A stretch of DNA of 18,069 nucleotides. It comes from JACPLA01 sp035291905 (GTDB lineage: Bacteria; Bacteroidota; Ignavibacteria; UBA10030). A model generated the notes under the pieces. That model searched no databases. It had not been told where the DNA came from and worked only from the letters and a program-made list of their open reading frames with translations. Made by a program: the position numbers and the translations under genes. The stretch's first letter is position 1; each line of letters starts with the position of its first letter. The stretch covers positions 1-18,069 of the forward strand of contig DATDRF010000299.1 of NCBI GenBank assembly GCA_035291905.1, given 5' to 3'. This document shows positions 6,436 through 13,759 of this stretch, piece by piece.

Positions 6436-7073
6436 AATCAGAACGCATGGCACCCGCCCTGGTGGAGTTAAGAAAGCGGCACAGGGAAATCCGGCAGTTG
6501 ATCCGCTCGAGGCTTGATGATTTTGCCCGGGTCCCTCCCGACGAGTATTTTTACGAGCTTGTGTACTGTCTTCTGACTCCTCAATCGAAGGCAGAGCACG
6601 CCGAACGTGTCATCGACCTTCTCCGCGAGCATCGATTTGCGGAGACAGGATTCGATCCCGAGCAGTTTCTCCGCGACAGAACGCACTACATCCGTTTTCA
6701 TCGCACGAAAGCGCGATACCTCCTCGAAGCTCGCACTGCGTTTCCTGCGATTCATCGTCGGATAGCCAACGACCCCGGCGCACAAGAACTGAGAGAATGG
6801 CTTGTCGGAAACGTCAACGGGCTCGGCCAGAAGGAGGCGACGCATTTCCTGAGGAATATCGGACGAAACGAGGGTCTCGCGATCCTTGACCGTCACATTT
6901 TGAGGAACCTCAAACGATACGGGGTCATTCGCACCCTTTCCCCCTCTCTCTCAAGAAAGCGCTATCTTTCGATTGAACAACGATTCCAGAGCTTTGCAGA
7001 GACCATCGGGATTCCTTTGGACGAGCTGGATCTGCTGTTTTGGAGTATGGAGACCGGTCAAATCAGAAAATAG
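6432..7073 (+). CDS. ogg: Ogg2-type 8-oxoguanine DNA N-glycosylase/AP lyase
   Basis: The 213 residues form an HhH-GPD enzyme without an iron-sulphur cluster, the usual length for the Ogg2 family known from Methanocaldococcus and Thermotoga. Diagnostic features are YCLLTPQSKAE (45-55), the hairpin NGLGQKEATHFLRNIG (129-144) with the lyase Lys134, LAILDRHILRNL (149-160) with catalytic Asp153, LSRKRYLSIE (174-182), and the C-terminal SMETGQIRK ending in Lys213, as in archaeal homologues. It should excise 8-oxoguanine opposite cytosine and nick the abasic site. It starts at an ATGA overlap with mutY and so is translationally coupled; an internal Met6 is a less likely start. With the Nudix and MutY-like genes this completes an 8-oxoguanine repair set. 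Confidence 0.87.
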   Translation: MKSERMAPALVELRKRHREIRQLIRSRLDDFARVPPDEYFYELVYCLLTPQSKAEHAERVIDLLREHRFAETGFDPEQFLRDRTHYIRFHRTKARYLLEARTAFPAIHRRIANDPGAQELREWLVGNVNGLGQKEATHFLRNIGRNEGLAILDRHILRNLKRYGVIRTLSPSLSRKRYLSIEQRFQSFAETIGIPLDELDLLFWSMETGQIRK

Positions 7074-7232
7074 GCGCTGTTGTTTCAGGTCTCAGGTTTC
7101 AGGTTTCATGGGATGCAGGAGTCAGGAGCAAGAATCCAGAAGACAGAATTCAAAATGTCCACGGAAGAGTCTTTTGAACATGATCATGCAGGAAACTATT
7201 CACTATTCACTGTTTACTATTAACCGCCATCC
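7074..7232. repeat. Intergenic region filled with simple degenerate repeats
   Basis: Three blocks follow one another: 7083-7108 (three rounds of 'caggtttcaggtctcagg' type), 7116-7155 (purine-rich 'caggagtcaggagcaagaat' and 'cagaagacagaattc' units) and 7194-7224 ('actattcactattcactg' type). They are diverged, not exact. No terminator or gene is visible, and no ribosome site precedes the next ATG at 7233. Similar low-information blocks are common between genes in environmental Bacteroidota genomes; that comparison is from memory. Confidence 0.6.
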
Positions 7233-8378
7233 ATGAAATTCCTCATCCTCGGTTCCGGACTCATGGGAAGCGCTCTGGCTTTTGACCTGGCGCGATCCAA
7301 GGGGGTTACCGGAATTACACTCGCAGATTCGGACTTTGCCGCTGCACGCAGGACAGCCGAGCGGATAGGGTCTCCTCTTGTGAAGCCGGTGGCCCTCGAC
7401 GTGGAATATCAGGACAACGTCGTGGCACTCATGGGGGAACACGATTGTGCCATCGGCGCGGTCTCCTACCGGTTCAACTACGGCCTTTCACTTGCTGCCA
7501 TCGAAACAGGGGTTCATTTCTGCGACCTTGGTGGAAATGATGACGTGGTCCGCCGGCAGCGATCACTTGATCCCAAGGCCCGGCAAAAGGGGGTCGCCAT
7601 TGTTCCGAATTGCGGACTCGCACCGGGAATGGCCAATGTGCTGGCCGCACGTGGGGCTGAACTTTTCGAATCCATTGACCGCATCGCCCTTCGTGTCGGA
7701 GGCCTGCCGCAGGAGCCAAGGCCCCCGTTCAACTATCAGCTGGTCTTCGCGGTTGAGGGGTTGGTGAATGAATATTCGGGATTCTCTGCCACATTGCGGG
7801 ATTCACGCATCGTTCAACATGAGACGCTCACCGAGGTCGAGGCGATCGATTTCCCCGCGCCTTTCGGAACCCTCGAGGCATTCCATACGTCAGGAGGATC
7901 CTCGCTCCTTCCCGAAATGTTCGAAGGAAAGGTTCGTCATCTCGACTACAAGACAATCCGTTATCCGGGCCACTGTGAAAGATTCAAGACTCTTCTTGAT
8001 CTCGGGTTCGCCTCTTCCGAGCCTGTTGTCGTCGGATCGAATGTGCTCACCTCGCGCGAAATGTTTTCTGAGCTCCTCAAACGAAAGCTGACAGGCGATG
8101 GTCCCGATGTCGTCCTTCTTCGCGTGACGGTCTCCGGCCTCCGCGACGGAAAAGAAACGACACTGGAGTTCAACCTGATTGATTCTTTTGACAAGAATGA
8201 CAATATTACGGCAATGATGCGAACGACGGCGTATCCTACGTCGGTCATTGCTCAAATGCTGACAAAGGGTACCATCGGTACCCGCGGAGTCATGACTCCC
8301 GAACAATGTGTGCCGCTTCAGCCGTTCCTGGCGGAGCTTCGGGCCCGGTCGATCGCGGTCACTGAAACGTGGAAATAG
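7233..8378 (+). CDS. L-lysine 6-dehydrogenase-like enzyme (saccharopine dehydrogenase family)
   Basis: The 381-residue NAD(P)-dependent oxidoreductase has an N-terminal Rossmann domain with LGSGLMG (6-12) and ADSD closing strand two (31-34), followed by the saccharopine-dehydrogenase catalytic domain. Stretches such as CGLAPGMAN (127-135), EAFHTSGG (215-222), YKTIRYPGH (239-247) and KETTLEFN match, from memory, the characterised lysine 6-dehydrogenase of Geobacillus, and the length fits (about 385). That enzyme oxidatively deaminates lysine to the 6-semialdehyde, which cyclises to piperideine-6-carboxylate. It lies upstream of lysC-dapB-dapA-asd in the same direction, so a lysine-related role is plausible, but saccharopine or carboxynorspermidine activity is possible. 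The ATG at 7233 has no Shine-Dalgarno. Confidence 0.75.
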   Translation: MKFLILGSGLMGSALAFDLARSKGVTGITLADSDFAAARRTAERIGSPLVKPVALDVEYQDNVVALMGEHDCAIGAVSYRFNYGLSLAAIETGVHFCDLGGNDDVVRRQRSLDPKARQKGVAIVPNCGLAPGMANVLAARGAELFESIDRIALRVGGLPQEPRPPFNYQLVFAVEGLVNEYSGFSATLRDSRIVQHETLTEVEAIDFPAPFGTLEAFHTSGGSSLLPEMFEGKVRHLDYKTIRYPGHCERFKTLLDLGFASSEPVVVGSNVLTSREMFSELLKRKLTGDGPDVVLLRVTVSGLRDGKETTLEFNLIDSFDKNDNITAMMRTTAYPTSVIAQMLTKGTIGTRGVMTPEQCVPLQPFLAELRARSIAVTETWK

Positions 8379-8382
8379 GACT

Positions 8383-8880
8383 ATGGCCCAGGCAAATTCG
8401 TTTGACATCGTCTCTGAAGTGAACCTGCAGGAGGTTGATAACGCATTGAACCAGGCGAGAAAAGAGATCTCGCAGCGTTATGATTTCAAGGATTCGAAGT
8501 CCTCGATTGACTTCAATCAGAAGGAGAAACAGATCGTCGTAATTTCCGACGATGAATTCAGACTCAAGAGTGTTATCGACATCCTCCAGTCAAAGCTCAT
8601 CAAGCGAGGCGTCGCGATCAAGGCTTTAGATTACGGAAAGATCGAGCCGGCCGCCAATAGCACCGTCCGCCAGGTCATCTCTCTTCGCGTCGGGATCGAA
8701 AAAGAGAATGCAAAAACGCTGGTCAAAATCATCAAGGACTCAAAACTCAAGGTTCAGGCGCAGATCATGGATGACCAGGTGCGGGTGACAGGCAAAAGCA
8801 AGGACGATCTTCAGGAGGTCATGAAGTTAGTCCGGGGAAGCGACCTCCCATTTGCCATGCAGTTCGTGAACTACCGCTGA
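8383..8880 (+). CDS. yajQ: YajQ family nucleotide-binding protein (DUF520)
   Basis: The 165-residue protein is full length for YajQ. It starts with ANSFDIVSEVNLQEVDNA and contains RYDFKDSKSSIDF, IDILQSKLIKRGV and, at the end, VRGSDLPFAMQFVNYR, all family hallmarks. YajQ has two ferredoxin-like folds; Xanthomonas homologues bind cyclic di-GMP and others bind nucleotides or RNA, so it is a cytosolic regulator of uncertain target. I chose the ATG at 8383, four bases after the preceding stop, since the upstream in-frame ATG at 8308 would add a foreign-looking arginine-rich extension lying inside the previous gene. A weak AGGA precedes it. The next gene begins three bases after its stop. Confidence 0.9.
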   Translation: MAQANSFDIVSEVNLQEVDNALNQARKEISQRYDFKDSKSSIDFNQKEKQIVVISDDEFRLKSVIDILQSKLIKRGVAIKALDYGKIEPAANSTVRQVISLRVGIEKENAKTLVKIIKDSKLKVQAQIMDDQVRVTGKSKDDLQEVMKLVRGSDLPFAMQFVNYR

Positions 8881-8883
8881 ACG

Positions 8884-10479
8884 ATGACACGACCCCGATG
8901 GATTATTCCATTTCTCTGCCTCTTCCTTCTTCCCGCAGCGGGCCTCTCCGCTTCGCCCCGCGATACGGTTTCCGTGAGCGTGAGGATCGGGACCGAGCCC
9001 CCCGTTTCAATCAGGGCACAGGAACGATCCGACGTTGTCTTTCTTTCTCTCAATGATTTCATCCGGGTTTTCCGGTTTCCCTCCTCCGTCAACGCCACGG
9101 TCAGAAAGGCCGAATTTCGCATAGCCTTTCACCGCGTCAAAGTGACGGCGGAGAACCCCTATCTCGTCATCACCGACCTCTCCTCCAACGCAGCAAGCGT
9201 GATTCAGCTCCCCACCGACGCCTTCGTCGAGGGGGATGTCTACTTCGTTCCCGCCGGGGAATTCATCAAAACGATAGCGGTCCTCTGGCCGGGCGATATC
9301 TCGTTCGACGACGTCGAGCTCACGGTCACGGCGAGCACCACGCCCTCGGCATCTCCGTTTGACATTACCAATGTCGAGATCGAGCCGAAGCTGAACGGGT
9401 ACCTGATGACGATCGAGGCATCACGAAAACTGGGCGACGTCGAGGCATGGCTCAAACCCGACGGCTGGCTTTTTGTCACCGTTACGAACGCCCGGGCAGA
9501 CACAGTGACATTGGGCAAGATCCGGCCGTACGGGGCAATCCGCCGCATCCTCGTGTTTCAGTCTCCGAGTTCGGTTCAGCTTACCTTCAAGGTCGCCCCC
9601 GACGTGAAACATGCAGAGGTCATTACCGATCCCGGCACCAACAATCTTCTTATTTCCCTCCACACACAATCGGAGACGGAGAAGGCCGAACTCGAACGCC
9701 AGCGTCAGCAGATCATTAAAGAGACACTGGCAGAGGCGCAGCAACGATGGAAGCTGGATGTGATCGTCATCGATGCGGGCCACGGGGGAAAGGATCCGGG
9801 TACGATCGGCGTCGGAAAAACAAAGGAAAAGGATGTCGCACTTGGAGTCGCCCTCAAGCTCGGCAGGCTCATCGAAAAGAATTTGAAGGGGGTAAAGGTC
9901 GTCTACACGAGGAAAACCGACACGTTCATCGAGCTCTACAGACGAACGCAAATCGCCAACGACGCCAACGGGAAGCTTTTCATCAGCATCCATTGCAACT
10001 CAACGGAGAAAAAACCCTCCAGACAAAACGGCTTCGAGATCTATCTTCTCAGGCCGGGAAGGACCCAGGAGGCGATCAAGATCGCGGAACGTGAGAATTC
10101 GGTTGTGAACCTGGAAGAGGGATTCGAGGAACGCTACAAGGCTCTTACAGAGGAAAATTTCATACTTGTTTCGATGCAGCAGAGCGCGTTCATGCGCTAC
10201 AGCGAGCAATTTGCCGCCATTGCTGCAACGAGCATGGCGGATGCACTGAAGATCCGCAACAGCGGTGTACGGCAGGCGGGGTTCTATGTCCTCGTCGGCG
10301 CCTCCATGCCGAACGTCCTTGTTGAGACGGGATACCTTTCCAACAGGAATGAAGAGAAAGTCCTCAAGGGCAACTCCGGCCAACAAAAGATCGCCGAGGC
10401 GTTATATCACGGAATCAGGGAGTATGCGAAGGTCTACCAAAAGGCGCTGCAGGAGACGGGCGTAGCCGGGGGCAAATAG
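8884..10479 (+). CDS. amiC: N-acetylmuramoyl-L-alanine amidase (Amidase_3) with AMIN-like N-terminal domains
   Basis: The 531-residue precursor has a signal peptide (1-24), a beta-rich domain resembling the copper-amine-oxidase N-terminal type (about 28-135), an AMIN-like domain (about 160-260), a charged coiled-coil linker (262-290) and a zinc amidase domain (291-517). Metal ligands and catalytic residues are all present: His300 in IDAGHGGKDPG, Glu315 in KEKDVAL, His370 in FISIHCN and Glu481 in NVLVETGYLSN. It should cleave the MurNAc to L-Ala bond in periplasmic peptidoglycan, mostly during daughter-cell separation; in AmiC-type enzymes AMIN directs the protein to the septum. A long helical insert between His370 and Glu481 (about 395-450) fits the regulated AmiB/AmiC type. 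The symbol is by type, not proven orthology. Confidence 0.88.
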   Translation: MTRPRWIIPFLCLFLLPAAGLSASPRDTVSVSVRIGTEPPVSIRAQERSDVVFLSLNDFIRVFRFPSSVNATVRKAEFRIAFHRVKVTAENPYLVITDLSSNAASVIQLPTDAFVEGDVYFVPAGEFIKTIAVLWPGDISFDDVELTVTASTTPSASPFDITNVEIEPKLNGYLMTIEASRKLGDVEAWLKPDGWLFVTVTNARADTVTLGKIRPYGAIRRILVFQSPSSVQLTFKVAPDVKHAEVITDPGTNNLLISLHTQSETEKAELERQRQQIIKETLAEAQQRWKLDVIVIDAGHGGKDPGTIGVGKTKEKDVALGVALKLGRLIEKNLKGVKVVYTRKTDTFIELYRRTQIANDANGKLFISIHCNSTEKKPSRQNGFEIYLLRPGRTQEAIKIAERENSVVNLEEGFEERYKALTEENFILVSMQQSAFMRYSEQFAAIAATSMADALKIRNSGVRQAGFYVLVGASMPNVLVETGYLSNRNEEKVLKGNSGQQKIAEALYHGIREYAKVYQKALQETGVAGGK

Positions 10480-10489
10480 CCCGTGCTGC

Positions 10490-10522
10490 CTCTCATGACG
10501 CGAAGAAGAGGATCGATGAGAG
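10490..10522 (+). promoter_or_regulatory. Short stem around the lysC ribosome-binding region
   Basis: CTCTCAT (10490-10496) and ATGAGAG (10516-10522) can pair and enclose GAAGAAGAGGA, the best Shine-Dalgarno candidate for lysC at 10524. The seven-base stem ends one base before the ATG. This could tune translation, but a chance pairing is possible. Confidence 0.25.
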
Positions 10523-10523
10523 C

Positions 10524-11918
10524 ATGATCATCATGAAGTTTGGCGGCACTTCTGTTGAAAACGCCGCGGCGATGAATACGGCGATTCAGATTGTCGGGGG
10601 TCAGCGGCCCCGCCGGCCGCTTGTTGTTCTCTCCGCCATTGCCGGAGCCACCAACACGCTTATCCAATCGGCTCACCATGCCCTCGACGGGCAGCTGGAT
10701 GCTGCCACGACTTCTCTGAACGACCTCTTCGAACGGCATGTCGTCCTTCTTGAGAATTTGCTCGAGAATCGTTCGACGATCCAGATGCTCATTCTGGACA
10801 TCCGGAAGCGTTTCGAGGAGCTCAAGACTCTTTGCCAGGGGATTGCCATTCTTGGCGAACTGACCGATCGTTCGCTCGATTCGATAAGCTCCGTGGGCGA
10901 ACGGCTTTCCTCGCTCGTCTTCGCCGAGGCCATGCTCGAACGCGGCCTTCCCGCCCGGTTCATCGACGCCCGCTCGTTTCTTATTACTGACGACCATTTC
11001 GGTTCGGCCGCTCCTCTTTTCGAAACCATCGAAAGAAAAGCGCAGGAGATCCTCCTTCCTGCTCTCGCAGAGGATGCAGTCGTTGTCACGCAAGGATTCA
11101 TCGGGAGTACCGCAAAGGGGGTAACGACCACCCTCGGCCGCGGAGGATCGGACTATTCGGCCGCCATCATCGGCGCGACGCTCCATGCGGAAGAGATTCA
11201 GATCTGGACCGATGTCGATGGAATCCTCACAGCCGACCCGCGCATCGCGCCCGATGCAAAGAAGATCAAAGTGATCTCGTTCAGGGAGGCCTCCGAACTC
11301 GCATATTTCGGGGCAAAAGTCCTCCATCCCAGCACGATTCTGCCGGCCGTCCGGAATAAGATACCTGTCATCGTTCTGAATTCCAGGAGACCGAAGGCCT
11401 CGGGCACGTCCATTGTCGAAGAGCCGCCCGAATCGAATATTCCGGTCAAATCGATCGCTTCAAAAAAAGGGATCACCGTCATCAATATCCAATCGACGCG
11501 GATGCTCATGGCGTACGGGTTCCTCGAATCGATCTTTGCGGTCTTCAGCAAATACAAGACCTCGGTCGATCTTGTGAGCACATCGGAGGTCGCGGTTTCG
11601 CTGACGATCGACAACACGGTCCGCCTCGGGGAGATCGTTCGAGAACTTGAGGGCTATGCCGATGTCTCCGTCGGAGAACACAAGGGGATTGTCTGCATTG
11701 TAGGGGATCAGATGCATTCGACAGTCGGGATAGCAGACCGCGTGTTTCGCGCGCTGGGAGACATTAACGTGATCATGATCTCCCAGGGGGCCTCTGAAAT
11801 CAACATGAGTATCGTCATGAATGAAGCAGACGTGACTGCTGCAGTTCAGCGGCTGCACAGGGAATTCTTTTCAACAGTTCCGGCGGCGGGTTTTTTTGAA
11901 CCGATAGGCGCCTCATGA
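10524..11918 (+). CDS. lysC: Aspartate kinase (monofunctional, LysC/ThrA-like)
   Basis: The 464-residue enzyme phosphorylates L-aspartate with ATP, the entry step to lysine, diaminopimelate, threonine and methionine. The kinase domain (about 2-295) shows KFGGTS (5-10), SVGERLS (123-129), VTQGFIG (188-194), LGRGGSDYSA (204-213) with the nucleotide-binding Gly-rich turn, and WTDVDGILTADPR (228-240). Two ACT domains follow (about 314-390 and 395-460), the usual feedback sites for lysine or threonine. There is no homoserine dehydrogenase domain, so it is monofunctional; the sequence style is closer to the Gram-negative LysC/ThrA class than to the Bacillus alpha/beta type. An ATG at 10533 is an alternative start. 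It leads lysC-dapB-dapA-asd, with gaps of 16, 54 and 115 bp. Confidence 0.93.
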   Translation: MIIMKFGGTSVENAAAMNTAIQIVGGQRPRRPLVVLSAIAGATNTLIQSAHHALDGQLDAATTSLNDLFERHVVLLENLLENRSTIQMLILDIRKRFEELKTLCQGIAILGELTDRSLDSISSVGERLSSLVFAEAMLERGLPARFIDARSFLITDDHFGSAAPLFETIERKAQEILLPALAEDAVVVTQGFIGSTAKGVTTTLGRGGSDYSAAIIGATLHAEEIQIWTDVDGILTADPRIAPDAKKIKVISFREASELAYFGAKVLHPSTILPAVRNKIPVIVLNSRRPKASGTSIVEEPPESNIPVKSIASKKGITVINIQSTRMLMAYGFLESIFAVFSKYKTSVDLVSTSEVAVSLTIDNTVRLGEIVRELEGYADVSVGEHKGIVCIVGDQMHSTVGIADRVFRALGDINVIMISQGASEINMSIVMNEADVTAAVQRLHREFFSTVPAAGFFEPIGAS

Positions 11919-11934
11919 TTGGCAGGCGGCCACA

Positions 11935-12696
11935 ATGAATCTCGCTCTCATAGGTTACGGAAAAATGGGAAAGGAGGCCGAACGCATCGCGCTGGAACGG
12001 GGCCATTCGATCTCAAAGACATTCGATTCAAAATCCGCTCCGCTCTCAGGTGAAGAGGCTCGCCGTATCGACGTGGGAATCCACTTCTCCAAAGCGGAGA
12101 CCGTCAGAAAAGACATTGAGCACTGGTCGGGACTCGGGAAGGATCTTGTGGTCGGAACCACGGGATGGGGAAAGGACCTTGATATAGTGGCGGCTCTTGT
12201 CAAGAAAGCCGGTACAGGACTTATCTATGCTTCGAACTATTCCATCGGAGTGAACCTGTTCTTCCGTCTGGTGCAAGAGCTCGGCGATCTTATCAATGCA
12301 TTCCCCGAGTACGACCTCTCCATTCACGAGACTCATCACAAGGAGAAAGCCGATAGTCCCAGCGGGACGGCGCTTACTCTGGCGGAAATACTTCTGAAAC
12401 GGGTTGAACGCAAGAAGGGAAAACTCGTCGGTGCGCCAGAGGGAAAGATCAAGCCGGAGCTCCTCCATATCGTTTCGACACGACTGGGGGCCGTCGCGGG
12501 GACGCACACAGTGACGGCCGACTCCGGCGCGGATACTATTGAGCTGACCCATCGGGCAAAGAACCGCAGCGGATTCGCCCTTGGAGCCGTCCTTGCGGCC
12601 GAGTGGATTCATGGGAGGAAGGGGATTTTTACGATGGATGATATCCTTGAGGAGATGCTGACGAATCGCTCGCGTAGTCAGAAGTCCGACTTCTAA
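11935..12696 (+). CDS. dapB: 4-hydroxy-tetrahydrodipicolinate reductase
   Basis: The 253-residue protein reduces the product of DapA to tetrahydrodipicolinate using NAD(P)H. The Rossmann motif GYGKMG is at 7-12, the TTGW loop at 75-78, and the substrate-binding and catalytic signature ETHHKEKADSPSGTA at 132-146 with His134/His135, Lys138 and the Pro-Ser-Gly-Thr loop. A late helix and the sheet-closing THRAKNRSGFA segment complete the family pattern. Its length is normal for DapB. The last five residues (QKSDF, 249-253) and the stop are encoded by the left arm of a palindromic repeat (12680-12694), so the tail appears to have been overwritten by the insertion. dapA follows after 54 bp. Confidence 0.93.
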   Translation: MNLALIGYGKMGKEAERIALERGHSISKTFDSKSAPLSGEEARRIDVGIHFSKAETVRKDIEHWSGLGKDLVVGTTGWGKDLDIVAALVKKAGTGLIYASNYSIGVNLFFRLVQELGDLINAFPEYDLSIHETHHKEKADSPSGTALTLAEILLKRVERKKGKLVGAPEGKIKPELLHIVSTRLGAVAGTHTVTADSGADTIELTHRAKNRSGFALGAVLAAEWIHGRKGIFTMDDILEEMLTNRSRSQKSDF

Positions 12697-12730
12697 CTAA
12701 GGCACCCCCTTTGCGAGAAGTCGGACTTCT
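12680..12730. repeat. Paired REP-like palindromes at the dapB-dapA junction
   Basis: AGAAGTCCGACTTCT (12680-12694) and its exact reverse complement AGAAGTCGGACTTCT (12716-12730) flank a 21-base spacer. Each arm is also a near-palindrome around one central base, so the RNA can form either one 15-bp stem or two small hairpins. The left arm encodes the end of DapB; the right arm ends 21 bases before the dapA ATG, just upstream of its Shine-Dalgarno. There is no U-run, so it does not look like a classical terminator. Confidence 0.75.
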
Positions 12731-12750
12731 TGCAGAGGAAAGGACAATTG

Positions 12751-13644
12751 ATGCCAAAACTTAAGAAGATTCAAGGAACGGGGACCGCGCTTGTTACTCC
12801 CTTCAAGAAGAACGGCTCGGTCGACGAGGCGGCGCTTTCTGAGCTTGTCGAATTCCAGATTCGCGGACGGGTTGAAGCGATAATACCGATGGGAACGACC
12901 GGCGAGAACCCCACAATGTCCCAGCAGGAACAGGAGCATTTCATTCGGCTTGTCGTAGAATTTGTGCGCGGCCGTGCTCTTGTCATTGCCGGGGCCGGAA
13001 GCAACAGTACTCAGAAGGCGATCGAAATGACCCGTTTTTCAAAAGAAGCGGGTGCCGATGGCGCACTGATTGTCGGCCCTTACTATAATAAGCCAACGCA
13101 GGAGGGGTATTTTCGCCATTACCTGGCAATAGCAGAAGCGGTCGACTTGCCGCTTGTTGTTTACAACGTACCTGGGCGAACGGGCGGGAACATCGAGGCC
13201 GAAACCACGCTGCGTCTGGCGGAGGAGATACCCCGGATCGTTGCGGTCAAAGAGGCTTCCGGAAACATCTCCCAGATCATGGAGATAGCCCGCAACAGGC
13301 CAAAACAGTTTTCCCTCCTGTCGGGTGATGACGCCTTCACACTTCCGGTGATGGCGGTTGGCGGAGACGGATGCATTTCTGTGGTGGCAAACGAAGTCCC
13401 GGGGGAATTCTCGGAGATGGTTCGCCTTTGTTTGGGCGGAAAATGGGACAAGGCACTCAAACTGCACAACAGGCTCCTCCCCCTCATGAATGCGAATTTT
13501 CTTGAATCAAACCCCATTCCGGTGAAAGCCGCACTTGCGATGATGGGGATGATCGACGAGGTCTACCGTTTGCCGCTCGTCGAAATGAAGCAGGCGAATC
13601 GGGAGAAGTTGAGAAAGATCCTCTCTGAACTGAAGTTGATCTAA
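12751..13644 (+). CDS. dapA: 4-hydroxy-tetrahydrodipicolinate synthase
   Basis: The 297-residue class I aldolase-fold enzyme condenses pyruvate with aspartate semialdehyde. Visible catalytic features are GTTGENPTM (48-56) with the proton-relay Thr pair, PYYNKPTQEG (110-119), YNVPGRT (138-144) with Tyr138, and VAVKEASG (164-171) with the Schiff-base Lys167. I chose the ATG at 12751 rather than 12730 because AGAGGAAAGGA lies at the right distance before it and the upstream seven codons arise from the palindromic repeat. The enzyme normally forms a cytoplasmic tetramer that is often inhibited by lysine. It acts between Asd and DapB, both of which are adjacent. Confidence 0.94.
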   Translation: MPKLKKIQGTGTALVTPFKKNGSVDEAALSELVEFQIRGRVEAIIPMGTTGENPTMSQQEQEHFIRLVVEFVRGRALVIAGAGSNSTQKAIEMTRFSKEAGADGALIVGPYYNKPTQEGYFRHYLAIAEAVDLPLVVYNVPGRTGGNIEAETTLRLAEEIPRIVAVKEASGNISQIMEIARNRPKQFSLLSGDDAFTLPVMAVGGDGCISVVANEVPGEFSEMVRLCLGGKWDKALKLHNRLLPLMNANFLESNPIPVKAALAMMGMIDEVYRLPLVEMKQANREKLRKILSELKLI

Positions 13645-13660
13645 TGGTGGGTTCTCAAAT

Positions 13661-13752
13661 TCTTTGCGCTCTTTGCGCCTTCGTCGCGGACTTTGCGCTT
13701 GAAAAAAGACTAACCGCGGAGGACGCGATGAAGGCGCAAAGGACGCAGAGGG
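13661..13752. repeat. Inverted repeat of CTTTGCG units between dapA and asd, supplying the asd ribosome site
   Basis: The core arms 13671-13688 and 13724-13741 are reverse complements at 17 of 18 positions, and weaker similarity extends on both sides. As at 5001-5086, each arm consists of short degenerate units (here CTTTGCGnC), and the centre is A-rich (13701-13713). The right arm ends in GCAGAGGG; its GAGGG (13748-13752) sits seven bases before the asd ATG and is the only plausible Shine-Dalgarno. Confidence 0.7.
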
Positions 13753-13759
13753 AAAACAT

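Noticed and set aside
10480..10523. Lysine riboswitch upstream of lysC
   Set aside because: The 44-base gap is far too short for the lysine riboswitch aptamer, and none of its conserved pieces are visible here.
10434..11327. 297-codon antisense open frame over lysC
   Set aside because: It lies opposite a certain aspartate kinase gene and its translation has no domain features; it follows from the codon bias of the coding strand.
10524..11918. Bifunctional aspartate kinase-homoserine dehydrogenase
   Set aside because: The protein ends after the ACT domains at 464 residues, with no dehydrogenase domain.
12680..12735. Rho-independent terminator between dapB and dapA
   Set aside because: The stem is strong but no T-run follows on either strand, and dapA continues in the same direction with its own ribosome site.
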